The position numbers were made by a program, and so were the translations under genes. DNA of 64,000 bases from Candidatus Proximibacter danicus (lineage in GTDB: Bacteria > Pseudomonadota > Gammaproteobacteria > Burkholderiales > Rhodocyclaceae): positions 1 to 64,000 of the forward strand of contig JADJUC010000001.1 in assembly GCA_016710885.1 (NCBI GenBank). The letters run 5' to 3'. Numbering within the stretch: the first letter of the stretch is position 1; each line of letters begins with the position of its first letter. Shown here piece by piece: positions 56,112 through 64,000 of the stretch. A model generated the notes under the pieces. It did no database searches. It worked only from the letters and a program-made list of their open reading frames with translations, and had not been told where the DNA came from.

Positions 56112-56130
56112 TTCACTCTCCAACTTGCAG

Positions 56131-56166
56131 ATACGGCCGCTCAGGATCTCCCCATCGCGGCCGTAT
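56131..56166 (-). promoter_or_regulatory. Hairpin between rpsB and tsf
   Basis: ATACGGCCGC (56131-56140) and GCGGCCGTAT (56157-56166) form a perfect 10-bp stem with a 16-base loop, with no U-tract after it. It lies 22 bp after rpsB and 20 bp before tsf. It may cause partial termination or set the ratio of S2 to EF-Ts. Confidence 0.6.
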
Positions 56167-56188
56167 TGGGTTCAAACAAACAGACGAA

Positions 56189-56935
56189 TTACTGTGCCGC
56201 TTCTTCTTCGACGTAGTCGTCGCCGCTATTGGCAGCAGCAGCAATTTCCTGCACCACCTGGCTGCGACCTTCGAGGACCGCATCGGCTACGCCACGAGCG
56301 TAAAGGCGGATGGCGCGTGACGAGTCGTCGTTGCCCGGGATGACGTAATCAACGCCGGCCGGGGAATGGTTGGTGTCAACCACGGCGATCACCGGAATAC
56401 CAAGCTTGTTGGCTTCAGTGATGGCAATCTTGTGGTAACCGACGTCGATGACGAACAGGGCATCAGGCAAGCCGGCCATGTCTTTGATGCCGCCAACGGA
56501 TCTCTGCAGCTTCTCGAGTTCGCGCTTGGCCATCAGCGCTTCTTTCTTGCCCAGCTTCTCGATCGAGCCGTCTTCGACCATGGCTTCCATGTCCTTCAGG
56601 CGCTTGATCGAAACCTTGACCGTCTTGAAGTTGGTCAGCATGCCACCCAGCCAGCGCTGGTCGACGTATGGAGCACCTGCGCGACCGGCTTCCTCGGCAA
56701 CGATTTCACGCGCCTGGCGCTTGGTGCTGACGAAAAGGATGTTGCCACGGTTGGACGACAGCTTCTTCACGAAGGCAATGGCTTCGTTGTACTTGGTGAG
56801 CGTCGTCTCGAGGTTGACGATGTGGATCTTGTTGCGATGACCGAAGATGTACGGGGCCATCTTCGGGTTCCAGAAACGGGTCTGGTGGCCGAAGTGGACA
56901 CCGGCTTCCAGCATTTGACGCATGGTTGTAGACAT
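56189..56935 (-). CDS. rpsB: 30S ribosomal protein S2
   Basis: ATG 56935, preceded by TGGAG, gives 248 residues: MSTTMRQMLEAGVHFGHQTR, NPKMAPYIFG, FVSTKRQAREIV, YVDQRWLGGMLTNFKT and IPVIAVVDTNHSP. The short acidic tail (DDYVEEEAAQ) is usual in this class. It binds the 30S head and is assembled late. Confidence 0.96.
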   Translation of the reverse strand: MSTTMRQMLEAGVHFGHQTRFWNPKMAPYIFGHRNKIHIVNLETTLTKYNEAIAFVKKLSSNRGNILFVSTKRQAREIVAEEAGRAGAPYVDQRWLGGMLTNFKTVKVSIKRLKDMEAMVEDGSIEKLGKKEALMAKRELEKLQRSVGGIKDMAGLPDALFVIDVGYHKIAITEANKLGIPVIAVVDTNHSPAGVDYVIPGNDDSSRAIRLYARGVADAVLEGRSQVVQEIAAAANSGDDYVEEEAAQ

Positions 56936-56941
56936 AGCTAA

Positions 56942-57016
56942 CTCCATTAAGGGTTAAACCGCCACCCGCCGAACTGCCGCTCCTCGACACGAGGAGCACC
57001 CTTAAAACGGCGGGTG
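56942..57016 (-). promoter_or_regulatory. rpsB leader with a potential pseudoknot (S2 autoregulation)
   Basis: In the mRNA direction, CACCCGCCG (plus 57008-57016) pairs with CGGCGGGTG (plus 56963-56971), 9 bp perfect. TTAAGGGT (plus 56998-57005) pairs with ACCCTTAA (plus 56947-56954), 8 bp perfect. The two pairings cross, so they make a pseudoknot. Between them lies the hairpin GCTCCTCG-TGT-CGAGGAGC (plus 56979-56997). The 3' strand of the pseudoknot ends next to the ribosome binding site GGAG (plus 56942-56945). This matches the known principle of S2-repressed rpsB leaders (the t44 RNA of gammaproteobacteria). The rest of the 330-bp gap to map shows no gene. Confidence 0.7.
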
Positions 57017-57265
57017 TGTGGATTGATGCGCCACCATTGGCGACATCATTTTTGCCGCTGCGCCTCGAAAGGTCAGTCAGCAAAACCCGCGGAGTATATC
57101 ACCGCAACCCCGTTCCTTTCAAATCCACCTTCATTTCCTGGCCTTTCCCGGAGTTAGGGAACCTCGGCACCACTTGGTTGCCGAAGCCATGCGCTGGTCA
57201 GGAGCGTCTTCTTGCCTGTATCCTTCAGCCCTCGACTAAAACCACTCAGCCTGCATTTTCCCGAC

Positions 57266-58060
57266 ATGAGCATCAACATCAAAACCCCAGAAGAAATCGC
57301 CAAAATGCGGATTGCCGGCCGCCTTGCCTCCGAGGTGCTGGATTACATCTCCCCCTTCGTCAAGGCCGGTGTTACCACCGATGCGTTGGACAAGCTGTGC
57401 CATGACTACATGGTCAATGAGCAAGGCTGCATCCCGGCCCCGCTCAACTATGCACCGGCAGGCTATCAGCCCTACCCCAAGTCGATCTGCACTTCGATCA
57501 ACCATCAGGTATGCCACGGCGTCCCCGGCGACCGGCAGCTGAAGAACGGCGACATCGTCAATCTCGATGTGACGGTGATCAAGGACGGCTTTCACGGCGA
57601 TACCAGCCGCATGTTTACGGTTGGCGACGCCTCCATTCAGGCCCGCCGCCTGTGCGAAATCACCTTCGAATGCATGTGGATCGGGATTCGCCAGGTCAAA
57701 CCCGGTGGATACCTTGGCGACGTCGGCGCGGCAATCCAGAAGCATGCGGAAGCAAACGGCTATTCGGTGGTGCGTGAATTCTGTGGCCACGGTATCGGCC
57801 GCAAATTTCACGAAGATCCGCAGGTGTTGCACTACGGACGCCCGGCAACGGGCCCGAAACTGGAAGCTGGCATGATTTTCACCATTGAGCCGATGATCAA
57901 TGCCGGCAAGGCCGCCATTCGCGAACTGCCGGATGGCTGGACGATCGTAACCAAGGACCGCAGCCTGTCGGCACAGTGGGAACACACCGTACTGGTCACC
58001 GATACCGGGTTCGAGGTGCTGACCGTATCCGCTGGCAGTCGCCCCCAGGCAGGCGCCTGA
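57266..58060 (+). CDS. map: Methionine aminopeptidase, type I
   Basis: ATG 57266 (MSINIKTPEEIAKMRIAGRL) gives 264 residues. The five metal ligands appear in NLDVTVIKDGFHGDTSRMF, GHGIGRKFHEDP, FTIEPM and AQWEHTVLV. The substrate His is in NHQVCHGVPGD. It removes the initiator Met. It is divergent from rpsB, as in most proteobacteria, and is followed 28 bp later by glnD. Confidence 0.96.
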   Translation: MSINIKTPEEIAKMRIAGRLASEVLDYISPFVKAGVTTDALDKLCHDYMVNEQGCIPAPLNYAPAGYQPYPKSICTSINHQVCHGVPGDRQLKNGDIVNLDVTVIKDGFHGDTSRMFTVGDASIQARRLCEITFECMWIGIRQVKPGGYLGDVGAAIQKHAEANGYSVVREFCGHGIGRKFHEDPQVLHYGRPATGPKLEAGMIFTIEPMINAGKAAIRELPDGWTIVTKDRSLSAQWEHTVLVTDTGFEVLTVSAGSRPQAGA

Positions 58061-58088
58061 TGCCGCCACTGAGCGAGCGGAGGGGAGT

Positions 58089-60668
58089 GTGAAAGCCCCT
58101 GCACCGCACACAGAATTACTGGCGAGCTTGCGTAGCCGGCTGCAGGATGGCCAGAAAGCGCTCCGCGAAAGCTATCTCACCGACAGCGATGCCCTGGCCA
58201 TGCTGGCGGGGCGTAGCACGCTGATCGACGACATCCTGCGCGACCTCTGGCAAGCCCAGCATTTTTCCGCCAAGCTGGCCCTGGTCGCGGTAGGGGGCTA
58301 CGGTCGGGGCGAGCTCTACCCGGCATCGGATATCGATCTGTTGATCCTGTTGCCGAGCAGTCCCGACGAAAAGCTCAAGGGCAAGCTGGAAACGCTGGTT
58401 GGACTGTTCTGGGATATCGGCCTGGAAATCGGTCACAGCGTCCGTACGCTCGATGAATGCCTGGCGGAAGCCGCCGGCGACATAACGATCCAGACCGCAC
58501 TGCTCGAAGCCCGCTTGCTCATTGGCGATGCCGGCCTGTTCAAGCGCTTTGAAAAAGGTCTCGGCATAGACCTTGATCCACAGGCTTTCTTCAAAGCCAA
58601 ACGGCTGGAGCAGGATGAGCGTTACCTGCGCTATCAGGACACCCCCTTCAGCCTTGAACCGAACCTCAAGGAAAGTCCAGGGGGTCTGCGCGATCTGCAG
58701 GTCATTCTGTGGATTGCAAAGGCAGCCGGCCTCGGTCATAGCTGGCAGGAGCTGAAAGCCGGCGGCTTTGTCACCCAGGAAGAATTCGATCACCTGGCCC
58801 GCTGCGAAGCCACGCTACAGCGTCTGCGCATTCGCCTGCACTACCAGACCCATCGACGTGAAGACCGCCTGCTGTTCGACTACCAGACCACGCTTGCCGA
58901 ACAGCTGGGCGCTCAGCCGACCAAGGCCCGTCGGGCCAGCGAAGTGCTGATGCAGGAGTATTACCGCAACGCAAAATCAGTCACCCAGCTCAACGTCATC
59001 ATGCTGCAGAACATCGGTGCCGCCATTTTTCCACCACCGGATCTGGCGCCGCAACCAATCAATGAACGTTTCCAGGTCGCCCACGAAATGCTCGACGTGG
59101 TGCATGAGCAGGTGTTCGTCGACCATCCGCCGGCTGTCTTCGAAAGTTTCCTGCTGATGCAGAAGGACGCTGCGATCAAGGGAATGACGGCGCGAACGCT
59201 ACGGGCGCTCTACCGCTCGCGCAGCCTGATCGACGACAATTTCCGCAACGATCCCGCCAACCGAGCGCTGTTTCTGCAGCTTTTCCAGCAGCCGCGCGGC
59301 CTGGTTCACGAGTTGCGACGGATGAACCAGTACGGCCTGCTTGGCCGCTATCTGCCCAATTTCGGCGCCATTGTCGGGCAGATGCAGCACGACCTCTTCC
59401 ACGTCTACACCGTCGATCAGCACATCATGATGGTGATCCGCAACCTGCGGCGCTTCACCATGGAAGAGTTCGCCCACGAATACCCGTTCTGCACCCGGCT
59501 GGTCAGCGAATTCGACCGCCACTGGCTACTTTATATCGCAGCCCTCTTCCACGACATCGCCAAGGGGCGCGGCGGCGACCATTCGGAGCAAGGTACGGCC
59601 GACACGCAGGTATTCTGCGAGCGCCACGGCTTGACGGCGGAAGATACCGAACTCGTCGTCTGGCTTGTCCGGCGTCACCTGACAATGTCCAACGTTGCCC
59701 AGAAGCAGGACATCTCCGACCCCGACGTCATCCGTGCATTTGCCGAGATCGTCGGCGACGAACGCCACCTGGCCGCACTGTACCTGCTGACAGTTGCCGA
59801 TATCCGTGGAACCAGCCCAAAGGTGTGGAACAGCTGGAAAGGTCAATTGCTGCAGGATCTGTTCAGCGAGACCCGCCGCTTGCTGCAGCAGGGCGGCCAG
59901 GCACCGGAACCGCATGGCGTCATTCAGGAACGCCAGGACGAGGCCATGCGCCTGCTGCGCTACTTCGCATTGTCAGCAACCGTACACGAGCGCCTGTGGA
60001 AACAGCTTGATACCGTTTACTTCCTGCGCCATTCCGCAGAGGAAATTGCTTGGCACACCCGCTGCCTGCACTATCGGCCAAACGATGAAAAACCGGTAGT
60101 CAAGGCGCGTATCAACCCAAATTCCGAAGGCCTGCAGGTCATGGTTTACACCCGTGATCAACGCGACCTGTTCGCTCGCCTGGTGGGTTTTTTCGGACGC
60201 GCCGGCTACAACATTGCCGACGCCAAGATCCACACCACGCGTCACGGTTACGCGCTCGACAGTTTCGTACTGCTGGATGTCAGCGACCGCGACAGCGACC
60301 GCGAGATGATTTCCTTCATCGAACACGAGCTGATGGCACGCCTGACTTCGGAAGCGCCGCCCGAGGCCCCGCTGACCGCACGTCTTTCGCGCCGCCTCAA
60401 GCATTTCCCGATCACCCCGTCCGTCAGCATTGAAAGCGATGACAAGGGGAACAACTACGTGTTGTCGCTGGTTGCTGCCGATCGACCGGGCCTGCTCTAC
60501 GCCGTTGCCACCACCCTCACCCGCCACGGCGCCACCCTGCATACCGCCAAGATCGCCACCCTTGGTGAACGCGTCGAGGATACCTTTCTCGTCAGTGGCG
60601 GCGGTCTCAACCAGAGCGCCGGGCGCATCAGCCTTGAAACGGAACTGCTGGAGCAGTTGAAAATCTGA
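58089..60668 (+). CDS. glnD: Bifunctional uridylyltransferase/uridylyl-removing enzyme GlnD
   Basis: GTG 58089 follows GGAGGGG and gives 859 residues. The nucleotidyltransferase site (VGGYGRGELYPASDIDLLIL) is near residue 70. A glnD domain follows (LKESPGGLRDLQVI), then the HD domain (LFHDIAKGRGGDHSEQG) near residue 490 and two ACT domains at the C-terminus (EGLQVMVYTRDQRDLFARL and YVLSLVAADRPGLLYAVA). It modifies PII in response to glutamine. Full length, with no anomaly seen. Confidence 0.95.
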   Translation: MKAPAPHTELLASLRSRLQDGQKALRESYLTDSDALAMLAGRSTLIDDILRDLWQAQHFSAKLALVAVGGYGRGELYPASDIDLLILLPSSPDEKLKGKLETLVGLFWDIGLEIGHSVRTLDECLAEAAGDITIQTALLEARLLIGDAGLFKRFEKGLGIDLDPQAFFKAKRLEQDERYLRYQDTPFSLEPNLKESPGGLRDLQVILWIAKAAGLGHSWQELKAGGFVTQEEFDHLARCEATLQRLRIRLHYQTHRREDRLLFDYQTTLAEQLGAQPTKARRASEVLMQEYYRNAKSVTQLNVIMLQNIGAAIFPPPDLAPQPINERFQVAHEMLDVVHEQVFVDHPPAVFESFLLMQKDAAIKGMTARTLRALYRSRSLIDDNFRNDPANRALFLQLFQQPRGLVHELRRMNQYGLLGRYLPNFGAIVGQMQHDLFHVYTVDQHIMMVIRNLRRFTMEEFAHEYPFCTRLVSEFDRHWLLYIAALFHDIAKGRGGDHSEQGTADTQVFCERHGLTAEDTELVVWLVRRHLTMSNVAQKQDISDPDVIRAFAEIVGDERHLAALYLLTVADIRGTSPKVWNSWKGQLLQDLFSETRRLLQQGGQAPEPHGVIQERQDEAMRLLRYFALSATVHERLWKQLDTVYFLRHSAEEIAWHTRCLHYRPNDEKPVVKARINPNSEGLQVMVYTRDQRDLFARLVGFFGRAGYNIADAKIHTTRHGYALDSFVLLDVSDRDSDREMISFIEHELMARLTSEAPPEAPLTARLSRRLKHFPITPSVSIESDDKGNNYVLSLVAADRPGLLYAVATTLTRHGATLHTAKIATLGERVEDTFLVSGGGLNQSAGRISLETELLEQLKI

Positions 60669-60725
60669 GCGCAGCATTGCGCACCGAAGATCACTCGCTC
60701 GCCGATCGTGCGAAATCCGCCACCA

Positions 60726-60778
60726 TGCAAATCGCCCCGCAGCCCTCTCGCAGAGAGGATCAACGGGGCGACATTGCA
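60726..60778. terminator. Three-tier hairpin between convergent glnD and mtnP
   Basis: Nested pairs are TGCAA/TTGCA, TCGCCCCG (60732-60739)/CGGGGCGA (60764-60771) and CCTCTC/GAGAGG with loop GCA. There is no T-run on either side, so it may be an RNA end-protecting structure or a Rho-associated terminator rather than a classical one. Confidence 0.5.
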
Positions 60779-60802
60779 AATTGCGCCAAACGAAAAGCGG
60801 GC

Positions 60803-61567
60803 TTAGTCGGCCAGGCTGTCAACCTCACCGTGACAAGCTGCCAAGCGGTCGATGACCAGGCGAACGCGCTGCATTGATTCGCGCAACACGCCCTCGATCG
60901 CTTCAAAGCTGATGCCGTCACGGCTATCGGCACGGCCAGCAGCGTAGTTGGCAATGACATTGATCGCCGCGTAAGGCACTCCGAGCTCGCGGGCCAGTAC
61001 CGCCTCCGGCATACCCGTCATGCCGACCAGATCGGCACCATCCCGCTCCAGGCGATTGATTTCGGCGGCAGTTTCCAGACGCGGCCCCTGTGTCGCCGCA
61101 TAGATCCCACCGGCGTGCGCCGGAACACCGACATCGGATGCCGCCAGCAGCACCATCTGGCAGAGTGCGCGGTCGTAAGGCTCGGTAAAGTCGATGTGAG
61201 TGACCGTACAGCCATCGCCTTCGTGAAAGGTCGACTTGCGGCCCCAGGTGTAGTCGATGATCTGGCTGGGAACGACGATGTCACCCGGCGCAAGATCAGC
61301 ACGGATGCCACCGACGGAGGCGACCGAAACAATGCCGGTGGCCCCCTTGTTCCACATGGCCCAGATATTTGCCCGGTAATTCACTTCGTGCGGCGGAATC
61401 GTATGACCGTAACCGTGGCGCGCCAGAAACATTGCCGGTTTCCCACAGATCTGGCCAAAGGTGATTGCCCCCGAAGGCTCGCCGTAGGGAGTACGCACGA
61501 CCTCACGGTGCGAAACATCGAGGTTCGAGAGCTGGGTCAGGCCGCTACCGCCGATTATGCCGAGCAT
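60803..61567 (-). CDS. mtnP: S-methyl-5'-thioinosine (or thioadenosine) phosphorylase
   Basis: This 254-residue nucleoside phosphorylase starts MLGIIGGSGLTQL. It has the phosphate site and the core ARHGYGHTIPPHEVNYRANI, YAATQGPRLETAAEI and GMTGMPEAVLARELGVPYA. The base-site stretch reads INVIANYAAG, with Asn where adenine-type MTAPs have Asp, which favours a 6-oxopurine (methylthioinosine) substrate. The assignment of substrate is inferred. It overlaps the hpt gene by 13 bp. Confidence 0.88.
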   Translation of the reverse strand: MLGIIGGSGLTQLSNLDVSHREVVRTPYGEPSGAITFGQICGKPAMFLARHGYGHTIPPHEVNYRANIWAMWNKGATGIVSVASVGGIRADLAPGDIVVPSQIIDYTWGRKSTFHEGDGCTVTHIDFTEPYDRALCQMVLLAASDVGVPAHAGGIYAATQGPRLETAAEINRLERDGADLVGMTGMPEAVLARELGVPYAAINVIANYAAGRADSRDGISFEAIEGVLRESMQRVRLVIDRLAACHGEVDSLAD

Positions 61568-62118
61568 TGCGGCTCCTCTTTCATGGCATAGATCGCCGCC
61601 AGATTGCGCCAGGCGCCGCAGGCATCCATGCCAAAGCCGAAGACAAAGCGATCCGGTACCGTCAGCGCCACGAAATCGGCAGCGATCGGTTTTTCCTTGC
61701 CGTTTTCCTTGTCCGCCAGCACTGCCATCAGTACCCGCGAAGCCCCTTGCTGCAGCAGGCGGTCGCGCACGGCAGCCAGGGTCACTCCTTCGTCGAGAAT
61801 GTCATCGACGACCAGCACCGTCCGCCCCTTCACCGAGGTCCACGGTGCCGCACGCCACGAAAGTGCTCCGCCGGCCGTATCCTGGCCATAACGGGTGACG
61901 TGCAGATAATCGAAATCAAGCGGAAACTGCAGCATCGTCATCAAATGCCCGGCAAAAGGCACGCCGCCGCTCATCACGCAGAGCAGAACCGGATTGCTTT
62001 CACCCAGTTGCTCGGTAATTTCTCCGGCAACACGCTTGACGGCACCGAGCACCGTATCTGCGGAATGGATCAGATCGGCCGAAGCCAGAAAATCTTTTGC
62101 TTGCTGCACACTGCTCAT
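61555..62118 (-). CDS. hpt: Hypoxanthine-guanine phosphoribosyltransferase
   Basis: This 187-residue type I PRTase has the PRPP motif RTVLVVDDILDEGVTL, the flexible loop near FDYLHVTRYGQ, and VPDRFVFGFGMDACGAWRNL for the purine site. It turns hypoxanthine into IMP. Encoded directly before mtnP and overlapping it, it would take up the hypoxanthine that a thioinosine phosphorylase releases. Confidence 0.9.
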   Translation of the reverse strand: MSSVQQAKDFLASADLIHSADTVLGAVKRVAGEITEQLGESNPVLLCVMSGGVPFAGHLMTMLQFPLDFDYLHVTRYGQDTAGGALSWRAAPWTSVKGRTVLVVDDILDEGVTLAAVRDRLLQQGASRVLMAVLADKENGKEKPIAADFVALTVPDRFVFGFGMDACGAWRNLAAIYAMKEEPQCSA

Positions 62119-62121
62119 GGT

Positions 62122-62985
62122 TCAGCGCCCTTTCAAATAACGCGTAAATATTTCGCCCACCTCGGGATGGCGCTGACCGAAAACAACGGTCGCCTGCAGA
62201 TACCCGAGCTTGGAGCCACAGTCATAGCGAACACCATCATAGCGATAAGCCAGAACCGACTCCTCGGCCAGCAGCGCGGCGATGCCGTCGGTGAGCTGGA
62301 TTTCGCCGCCCGCCCCCGCTTGAACGGCTTCAAGGTGGTGGAAGATACGGGGTGTTAGCACATAACGCCCCACCACCGCCAATGTCGACGGCGCTTCTTC
62401 CGGTTTCGGCTTCTCGACAATCGCCGAAATTTTCTCGATACGCTCGCTCACCGGAGTGGCCGCAACGATGCCATAGCTTTTAGTATCGGCGCGCGGTACA
62501 TCCTGCACGCCGAGAACAGAACAACCGTGTTGGCCATAAACATCGACCATCTGCTGCATCACCGGTACGCTGCCGTCGAGCAGATCGTCGGCCAGCAGCA
62601 CCGCAAAAGGCTCATCGCCGACCACAGGCCGGGCGCAAAGTACCGCATGCCCCAAACCGAGCGCCTCTGGCTGCCTGATGTAGATGCAGTTCATGTTTTT
62701 CGGCAGCAGATCGCGGACAAACTGCAGCATTTCCGTCTTGTTTTTGCGCTCCAGCTCGTTTTCAAGCTCGTAGGCCTTGTCGAAATGGTCCTCGATGGCA
62801 CGCTTGGAGCGGCCAGTAACGAAGATCATGTCCGTAATTCCGGCAGCTGCCGCCTCTTCCACCGCGTACTGGATCAGTGGCTTGTCGACGATCGGCATCA
62901 TTTCCTTCGGGCTGGCTTTGGTCGCTGGCAAGAAACGCGTGCCAAGACCAGCCACCGGGAAAACCGCTTTCCGTACCTGCTTCAT
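62122..62985 (-). CDS. galU: UTP-glucose-1-phosphate uridylyltransferase
   Basis: 287 residues with the nucleotidyltransferase start AVFPVAGLGTRFLPATKASPKEMMP, the YAVEEAAAAG region, PLGLGHAVL-like ALGLGHAVLCARP, LLADDLLDG and the C-terminal YDCGSKLGYLQATV. It makes UDP-glucose for envelope polysaccharides. It starts 4 bp inside the end of ligA. Confidence 0.95.
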   Translation of the reverse strand: MKQVRKAVFPVAGLGTRFLPATKASPKEMMPIVDKPLIQYAVEEAAAAGITDMIFVTGRSKRAIEDHFDKAYELENELERKNKTEMLQFVRDLLPKNMNCIYIRQPEALGLGHAVLCARPVVGDEPFAVLLADDLLDGSVPVMQQMVDVYGQHGCSVLGVQDVPRADTKSYGIVAATPVSERIEKISAIVEKPKPEEAPSTLAVVGRYVLTPRIFHHLEAVQAGAGGEIQLTDGIAALLAEESVLAYRYDGVRYDCGSKLGYLQATVVFGQRHPEVGEIFTRYLKGR

Positions 62986-64000
62986 TGTGTGACTCCGTTA
63001 TCGGTCGTAGTGGCATCGGCGCCGCGCTCGAGGGTGCCTTCCCTGAGCAATTGTTGCAATTGTGCCTCGTCCAGTACGACAACCCCAAGCGACAATGCTT
63101 TTTCCAGCTTGCTGCCCGCCTCGGTACCGGCCACCACATAATCAGTTTTCTTCGATACCGAGCCGCTCACCTTGCCGCCCTCCGCCTCGATCAAGGCCTT
63201 GGCATCATCGCGCGACAGCGTCGGTAGCGTGCCCGTCAACACCACGACCTTGCCGACCAGACGCCCGGTAACAGAGGCCTGCGGCGCACCTTCCGGCCAG
63301 CGCACACCGGCCGCACGCAGGTCGTCGATCACCTGGAGGTTATGGGCCTCGTGGCAAAATTCGACAATGCAACGCGCGACGATGGGCCCGACATCGGGTA
63401 CCGCTGTCAAAGCGGCTTCATCGGCATCAAGCAGACAATCCAGACTGCCGAAATAGCGCGCCAGATCCTTGGCGGTAGCTTCGCCGACATTGCGGATACC
63501 GAGCGAGAAAATGAAACGTGCGAGGCTGGTCTCGCGGCTGTGATCGATCGCCGCCAGAAGATTGATCGCCGATTTCTCGCCCATCCGCTCAAGATTGGCC
63601 AGTGCGAGCACCCCCAGCTTGTAAAGGTCGGCAGGGGTTCGCACGATATTTTCATCAACCAGTTGATCCACCAGCTTGTCGCCGAGGCCTTCGATATCCA
63701 TGGCGCGTCGCGAGGCGAAGTGCAGCAGCGCCTGTTTGCGCTGAGCCGGACAATAGAGCCCGCCAGTGCAGCGTGCGACCGCTTCATCCTCGCCGCGAAC
63801 GACGTGCGAACCGCACACCGGGCAGACACGGAACTGTTCAAGCAGATTGAAACGCGGCAAATCGCCATTGCGACGGTCGAGAACCGGTCCGACGACCTCC
63901 GGGATGACGTCGCCCGCCCGGCGAACGATCACCGTATCGCCGATACGCACGTCCTTGCGGTCGATTTCGTCCTGGTTGTGCAAAGTTGCGTTGGTAACCG
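62982..64000 (-). CDS. ligA: NAD-dependent DNA ligase, C-terminal part (5' end outside window)
   Basis: The frame is open to the right edge (..VTNATLHNQDEIDRKDVRIGD). The part present holds the end of the OB fold (VRRAGDVIPEVV), the Cys4 zinc finger (CPVCGSHV...CTGGLYCPAQR), the helix-hairpin-helix domain (FSLGIRNVGEATAKDLA) and the BRCT domain (VGKVVVLTGTLPTLSRDDAK). The C-terminal tail is GADATTTDNGVTQ. The N-terminal adenylation domain lies outside. It joins Okazaki fragments. Its stop overlaps the galU start. Confidence 0.95.
   Translation of the reverse strand, partial: VTNATLHNQDEIDRKDVRIGDTVIVRRAGDVIPEVVGPVLDRRNGDLPRFNLLEQFRVCPVCGSHVVRGEDEAVARCTGGLYCPAQRKQALLHFASRRAMDIEGLGDKLVDQLVDENIVRTPADLYKLGVLALANLERMGEKSAINLLAAIDHSRETSLARFIFSLGIRNVGEATAKDLARYFGSLDCLLDADEAALTAVPDVGPIVARCIVEFCHEAHNLQVIDDLRAAGVRWPEGAPQASVTGRLVGKVVVLTGTLPTLSRDDAKALIEAEGGKVSGSVSKKTDYVVAGTEAGSKLEKALSLGVVVLDEAQLQQLLREGTLERGADATTTDNGVTQ

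Overview
The window looks like chromosomal DNA of a betaproteobacterium, most like Rhodocyclales (the Dechloromonas/Azonexus group). This rests on gene content and order: the rpsB-tsf-pyrH-frr-uppS-cdsA-dxr-rseP-bamA-ompH-lpxD-fabZ-lpxA-lpxB-rnhB run, ratA/ratB/smpB beside guaB/guaA, mltG-tmk-holB-pilZ-tatD, DUF1178 and DUF1631 proteins, and lldEGF with ppc/ppsA/ppsR. The genus is inferred, not proven. No rRNA, tRNA, CRISPR array or insertion sequence was seen.

Layout. 1-4240 is a phage- or satellite-derived module: a primase fragment, a broken RepA-like ATPase, a dense GGACA/TGTCC repeat cluster, coiled-coil proteins, a broken head-type gene and a broken small terminase, closed by a strong terminator. 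4240-5250 is AT-richer, with two small membrane-protein genes and a G-quadruplex motif. 5254-17469 holds DUF1178, a DnaQ/GIY-YIG fusion, ankyrin, tatD, pilZ, holB, tmk, mltG, ygfZ, an NRDE protein, an L,D-transpeptidase, tadA and a c-di-GMP pair (HD-GYP response regulator plus PAS-GGDEF). 17590-26404 holds rhlE, fumC, guaA, guaB, a DUF4124 fragment, ratB, ratA, smpB and a TRIC-type channel gene. 26433-31775 holds DUF1631, a YegD-like Hsp70, a toxin-antitoxin pair and a secreted metallo-beta-lactamase-fold protein. 31870-41907 is a lactate/PEP cluster: ppsA, a GntR regulator, lldEGF, ppc and ppsR. 41936-56935 is the long minus-strand envelope/translation run. 56936-64000 has the rpsB leader, map, glnD, a purine-salvage pair, galU and the 3' part of ligA.

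How the genes fit together. The lactate cluster joins lactate oxidation to pyruvate (LldEFG), pyruvate to PEP (PpsA, controlled by PpsR) and PEP to oxaloacetate (Ppc). A GntR regulator lies 25 bp ahead of ppsA, and two TGGT-N3-ACCA operators sit at both ends of the divergent promoter region. rpsB has a leader with the pairing pattern of a pseudoknot next to its ribosome binding site, suggesting S2 autoregulation.

Caution on quality. Many genes are interrupted by single small indels although the protein continues perfectly in another frame: exonuclease, pilZ, guaA, ppsA (twice), dxr and nearly every gene of the phage module. In addition, the head-to-head guaB and DUF4124 genes have both lost their 5' ends at one point. 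Several of these genes are normally essential or highly conserved, so sequencing or assembly error is the simplest explanation outside the phage module. Inside it, true decay is also possible.
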